Shown here one piece after another: positions 45,401 to 46,743 of a stretch of DNA of 46,743 nucleotides; the first letter of the stretch is position 1; each line of letters starts with the position of its first letter. The position numbers and the translations under genes are program-made. Source of the DNA: Saccoglossus kowalevskii (taxonomy: Eukaryota; Hemichordata; Enteropneusta; Harrimaniidae); assembly GCF_000003605.2 (NCBI RefSeq), contig NW_003119432.1, positions 15,069-61,811 on the forward strand, in the 5' to 3' direction. The notes under the pieces were generated by a model. The model did no database searches. It was not told the origin of the DNA and was given only the letters and a program-made list of their open reading frames with translations.

Positions 45401-45881
45401 CTAAGAGACAATTTACAGGAAATAAAGGGCAGTCTGAAATCTACCAGTGTGTGTGGTTTCTCATGACCTCAAATAACCCCTAAATTAAATTGCATCCTGA
45501 ATAGGATACTCTTGAATGTTTTCTAGCTTGTGTGAGAGAAGAGCGCGAGACTGTGCTTTAGAGCTTAAACAATTGTGTAGAAGTCTTTGTTATTAATTCC
45601 TGTGCAATCTCTTCATCTTATTTTCCAGTTTCCAAGACCAGAACATCCGATTTGAAGAACACATTAATCTTCATCATCTTGAGACATTAATGCAAAAGTT
45701 TGCTGAACACAGACCAAAAAATGACATGTCAGGACAAGTGGGCAGACATGATCACAGAATTGCTGGTAAGGCTGAGAAACGAGAACCTGGCAACATGACG
45801 CTAGAAGAATTTAAAGAGACCATTGCTAGTATGCTTGGTACTGATGCCTGGGATGATCAGATGGAATCTCTCTTTGCTAAG
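18900..45881 (+). CDS. EF-hand/WD40 protein, WDR49/WDR64/WDY-like, 5' part with alternative N-termini
   Basis: Gene extends beyond the window. Form 1 joins 18900-18968, 23997-24079 and 45629-45881; forms 2 and 3 begin at 40224 or 41258 and join the same 45629 exon. All three joins are phase 2. Seen: the common exon encodes a helical stretch NLHHLETLMQKFAEH, then TLEEFKETIASML and DQMESLFAKV, the layout of the EF-hand-like region before the WD40 repeats in WDR49/WDR64 and the fly Y-linked WDY protein. Known: WDR49 homologues (CFAP337) are axonemal proteins of motile cilia. Inferred: a ciliary/flagellar role. No WD repeats are visible because they lie downstream. Other EF-hand proteins remain possible. 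Confidence 0.55.
20217..20517. mobile_element. MITE, TTAA-type (piggyBac-like termini), copy B
   Basis: TTAA at both ends (20217-20220 and 20514-20517). Inverted repeats: AGGGCGGTGGTCGTCGCGCT on the left against AGTGTGGTAGTCGTCGCGCC read from the right. Interior ends resemble copy A at 103-234. 301 bp, no ORF, so it would depend on a transposase in trans. Confidence 0.68.
21367..21398. repeat. (AT)16 microsatellite
   Basis: Uninterrupted AT dinucleotides, 32 bp. Confidence 0.95.
22253..22376. repeat. Dispersed-repeat fragment with GGTAGCCC motifs, cut by gap
   Basis: Begins AGGGCTCGAAATTAAC and has three CTGGTAGCCC-like or GGGCTACCA motifs; runs into the N gap. This looks like a known type of genomic dispersed repeat in marine invertebrates, but I cannot name the family. 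Confidence 0.4.
22377..22426. other. Assembly gap (50 N)
   Basis: Run of 50 undefined bases; the size suggests a placeholder or short scaffold gap. Confidence 0.99.
22580..22828. repeat. Diverged direct repeat pair
   Basis: Two about 60-bp related segments, 22580-22640 (ending GGGTTACCGGAAACACACC) and 22763-22828 (ending GGGGTTATTGGAACCTCACA). Both start with an A-rich run and carry a TAGG(G)TAGG-like core. Probably parts of an old dispersed repeat. Confidence 0.4.
23997..24079 (+). CDS. EF-hand/WD gene, second coding exon, form 1
   Basis: Acceptor tttatag ends at 23996 after a pyrimidine-rich tract; donor gtaagt begins at 24080. Phase 0 in, phase 2 out. 27 complete codons, AGIDPEPQLDRRRRKNSFSD through DDAAQIQ, with a basic RRRRK patch followed by an acidic run. 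The RRRRKNSFS stretch resembles a basophilic kinase site (inference). Too short to show as an ORF by itself. Confidence 0.55.
25283..25481. mobile_element. MITE family CTGTAAAATAC, copy 2
   Basis: Perfectly TA-flanked (25281-25282 and 25482-25483). Left end CTGTAAAATACTTTATTTTT, right end AAATAAATTATTTTACAG. About 199 bp; the interior matches copy 1 (TGAAGGAATGATTCAGTGAAAA). Directly abuts the (TAGA)n tail of the LINE. Confidence 0.75.
25482..25504. repeat. (TAGA)n microsatellite
   Basis: About six TAGA units at the LINE 3' end; forms the tail of the element. Confidence 0.9.
25604..26835 (-). pseudogene. LINE reverse transcriptase C-terminus, frameshifted and MITE-interrupted
   Basis: Two open stretches (26302-26868 and 25868-26341, minus strand) belong to one former ORF. 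The shift maps to the homopolymer 26385-26394: on either side of it the frame reads sensibly (SVMKYYQRLVCKK before, HDPWLNFIQKLL after). The second break is the MITE after ...HYILYC; the coding line continues at 25779 with NNWQIKEQRSRFLAAL. No full reverse-transcriptase catalytic domain is present. Confidence 0.75.
25782..25959. mobile_element. Second TA-flanked MITE, nested in the LINE
   Basis: TA at 25780-25781 and 25960-25961. Left end CCGTAAAATCTGTATTAGAA, right end TTCTAATACAGATTTTACAG; the arms match for over 20 bp with one mismatch. Interior carries three or more copies of TAATAGAAGCCGC or TAATAGAAGTCGC. 178 bp. Confidence 0.8.
26929..26977. repeat. G-rich tract, potential G-quadruplex
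   Basis: At least eight runs of three to five G separated by one to five bases, of the form GGGTGGGGGTTGGGTG. Lies just outside the 5' truncation of the LINE. Confidence 0.7.
28534..28950. mobile_element. Putative inverted-repeat element, TAAGGCCAAAAAAA termini
   Basis: Left end ATAAGGCCAAAAAAAAAATT, right end (reverse complement) CTTAGGCCAAAAAAACTTAT. Arms share GTTG(C/T)CCTC further in. The interior includes a GC-rich piece (28705-28750) and an A/T tail (ATTTAAATAAAAAAACTTTG) that looks like a retroelement 3' end, so the element may be composite. No clear target duplication found. Confidence 0.4.
29270..30430. repeat. Composite foldback repeat
   Basis: Nearly matching 105-bp inverted arms at 29836-29940 and 30230-30334 (both reading GACTAGTTGTCGAAAATAAC at the outer end). 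A third partial copy of the right arm lies at about 30130-30229, a perfect 10-bp hairpin (AGCTCCGCTG ... CAGCGGAGCT) at 30067-30101, and two related 'AACTTGGTAT' segments at 29300 and 29577. The 30.0-30.1 kb core is CpG-rich and contrasts with the host intron. Confidence 0.7.
32113..32417. mobile_element. MITE family CTGTAAAATAC, copy 3, enlarged
   Basis: Left end CTGTAAAATACTTTATTTTA, right end AAAATAAAATGATTTGCAG followed by TA. At 305 bp it is about 100 bp longer than the others. Its middle (about 32215-32335) matches sequence at about 29325-29430 (TAGCTGATTACT, TTTCTTTCTC, CAAGACATATT). Confidence 0.65.
32573..33325. repeat. Minisatellite edges around the large gap
   Basis: TATGTCACA(G)CACACCCAAACACT occurs left of the gap (32573) and right of it (33260); CACCT(C/T)AGATAAATC occurs at 32609 and 33310. 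Orientation is the same, as expected for a tandem array. Confidence 0.55.
32624..33231. other. Assembly gap (608 N)
   Basis: Both sides carry CACACCCAAACACT(T)GAA and AGATAAATC motifs, so the gap probably hides a tandem repeat. Confidence 0.99.
36891..36902. repeat. C12 homopolymer
   Basis: Twelve C followed by ACAG. Together with similar G runs at 5073-5089, 15375-15387 and 44686-44695 (the last preceded by T13), it marks places where sequence length may be unreliable. Confidence 0.9.
37951..38122. repeat. Tandem duplication, 90-bp period
   Basis: Two copies starting TATATAATATGATATGGGAA at 37951 and 38041. Both contain TTCTCGAATGATATTTTAGA or its one-base variant and GACCGTTCGGTAAATGTGTG. 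They differ mainly in a T-rich stretch. Confidence 0.9.
40224..40405 (+). CDS. Alternative first coding exon, form 2 (Ser/Asp-rich N-terminus)
   Basis: ATG at 40224 with an in-frame TAA just before it at 40218-40220 and no acceptor between, so this is a genuine start exon rather than an internal one. Donor gtaagt begins at 40406; phase 2 out, matching the common exon at 45629. The 60 codons are low-complexity and acidic: MEENSLSSTEDRSSLTSTSS, later YDSDSSSWDDDGQGSNF. Confidence 0.55.
41258..41460 (+). CDS. Alternative first coding exon, form 3 (Ser/Pro-rich N-terminus)
   Basis: ATG at 41258 with an in-frame TGA at 41222-41224 and no acceptor AG between them. Donor gtaagt begins at 41461; phase 2 out, matching 45629. 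67 codons, basic then Ser/Gly/Pro-rich: MLREYSRPKSRSCTGSN, later SSSRPATSSSIGSFRSAPSS and PPHRRPSSPPVDNELTHVE. The composition suggests a disordered tail. Locally richer in coding-like codons than the surrounding AT-rich DNA. Confidence 0.6.
41461..45628 (+). other. Intron before the common exon
   Basis: About 4.2 kb without a recognised exon. Holds an (AT)n run near 42630-42655, an 88-codon open frame at 42733-42999 of unknown meaning, an RFX X-box-like site at 43211-43224, and a T13G10 run at 44673-44695. Confidence 0.4.
43211..43224. promoter_or_regulatory. RFX X-box-like motif
   Basis: GTTACC AC GGCAAC fits the consensus GTNRCC-N(0-3)-RGYAAC without mismatch. Lies 2.4 kb upstream of the common exon of the putative ciliary gene. 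A match of this kind can occur by chance in this much sequence. Confidence 0.3.
45629..45881 (+). CDS. EF-hand/WD gene, common exon
   Basis: Acceptor ttttccag ends at 45628; donor gtaacc begins at 45882; phase 2 in, phase 0 out. 84 codons beginning FQDQNIRFEEHINLHHLETL, then a charged linker (KPKND..., HDHRIAGKAEKREPGN) and TLEEFKETIASMLGTDAW, DQMESLFAKV. The last helix is the start of an EF-hand whose calcium loop would lie on the next exon, outside the window. Codon use and length are clearly coding-like. Confidence 0.8.
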
Positions 45882-46743
45882 GTAACCAACATGAATTAAT
45901 CACTTTCATTTCCATGGTAAACTTTCATCACAAATATAATCCTGGTAAAATTTTGTGTGTTTCAACAAAATCTGTTTATCAGAATCAGTTAGCAATATCA
46001 TAATCTCACTTTCTGGTTAAAATTAAACTTGAATTCTCAACATTAAAAAAAATGTAAATTGCAGAAAAATTGCAAACATTTGCATAAAAAATGTGGCGGG
46101 AATTTGTATGTAGGGAAAAGTCAGTAAATAACAGTGCAAGGGTTGTTGCAAAATTTATTGCCATTTATGAAAATAATATTGAAATTAAGACTCTTTGTAT
46201 TCCAAATCCTGGAATTTCTCTTGGATTTATTTTTTGTGCTGGAGATATAGGTTAGCGTAATAATATCCAGCTAAATTACATTTCATCAGTTACTTGTCAC
46301 ACCAGCTATTATATACTCTTAGTAGTTGTACATATAATTATAAAATAAAGCTGAATTGATTGCACCAGTATAGTCATGGCTATTCTGCTTGCCAGGTTTT
46401 CCAAAAATCTTTTTATGTAAAGTTGCAAGTCTCATCATGTGACGTTTAATTCCCCCTAGTTATTTGTTTATAAAATGTTTGCGTATATTGCATGTAACAT
46501 CATTTATATCCCCTTATTGACAGTGATTTAAAATGTTTCATTTATATCCCCTTATTGACAGTGATTTAAATGTAAAATATATACATTATTTTCAATAGCG
46601 TTTAAGGTAGAGATGCAGGTTCGTGGGCACTTTTCGTGAATTTTTTGTTGTTGGCCTTTTCTTACCTAGACAGTCTTGGCTAGATAGTGTTAAAATTTCG
46701 GAGCATTGTCATTGTTAGAACATACACAAAAATCAATTTTAAA
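45882..46743 (+). other. Start of the next intron, with 38-bp tandem repeat
   Basis: No exon recognised. A 38-bp unit starting CATTTATATCCCCTTATTGA is present twice, at 46501-46538 and 46539-46570. Confidence 0.6.

Overview
The window is eukaryotic, AT-rich, intron-dense DNA. The strongest gene is an animal RINT1, with 12 coding exons, consensus GT/AG boundaries and consistent phases. Its residues align closely with vertebrate RINT1. With the many short inverted-repeat transposons and the mosaic CpG pattern, this suggests a marine invertebrate, perhaps an invertebrate deuterostome such as a hemichordate, lancelet or echinoderm. The species cannot be fixed from this sequence alone.

Layout. 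(1) 291-8309, plus strand: RINT1 without its N-terminal exon(s), which lie upstream of the window; the 3' end is complete. Introns hold at least three miniature inverted-repeat elements: 103-234 (TTAA type), 2026-2350 (TA type) and 5015-5311 (hAT-like). (2) 8310 to about 9950: 3' UTR and downstream, with several poly(A) signals and a TA-flanked MITE. (3) About 9.95-21.83 kb: a block visibly richer in CpG than either flank. It holds a perfect hairpin at 10448-10480, a candidate first exon at 13954-14091, a well-formed first coding exon at 18900-18968 and a second TTAA element. (4) 23997-45881, plus strand: the 5' part of a second gene that runs out of the window. Three separate N-terminal modules (18900+23997, 40224 and 41258) each end in phase 2 and can join one common exon at 45629-45881. 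That exon resembles the N-terminal EF-hand region of the WDR49/WDR64/'WD repeat protein on Y chromosome' family. (5) The long introns of this gene are a graveyard of mobile DNA: a 5'-truncated LINE on the minus strand (about 25482-26840) interrupted by a MITE, three copies of a CTGTAAAATAC-ended MITE, a foldback repeat near 29.3-30.4 kb, a 90-bp tandem duplication and two assembly gaps.

Functionally the two genes look unrelated. RINT1 is a housekeeping vesicle-tethering subunit. The second gene is probably a ciliary/axonemal EF-hand and WD40 protein, judged from family resemblance only. No operons, CRISPR arrays, rRNA or convincing tRNA genes were seen. The most interesting signals are the nested alternative starts of the second gene, the duplicated splice acceptor of RINT1 exon 2, and the sharp CpG compartment between the genes.
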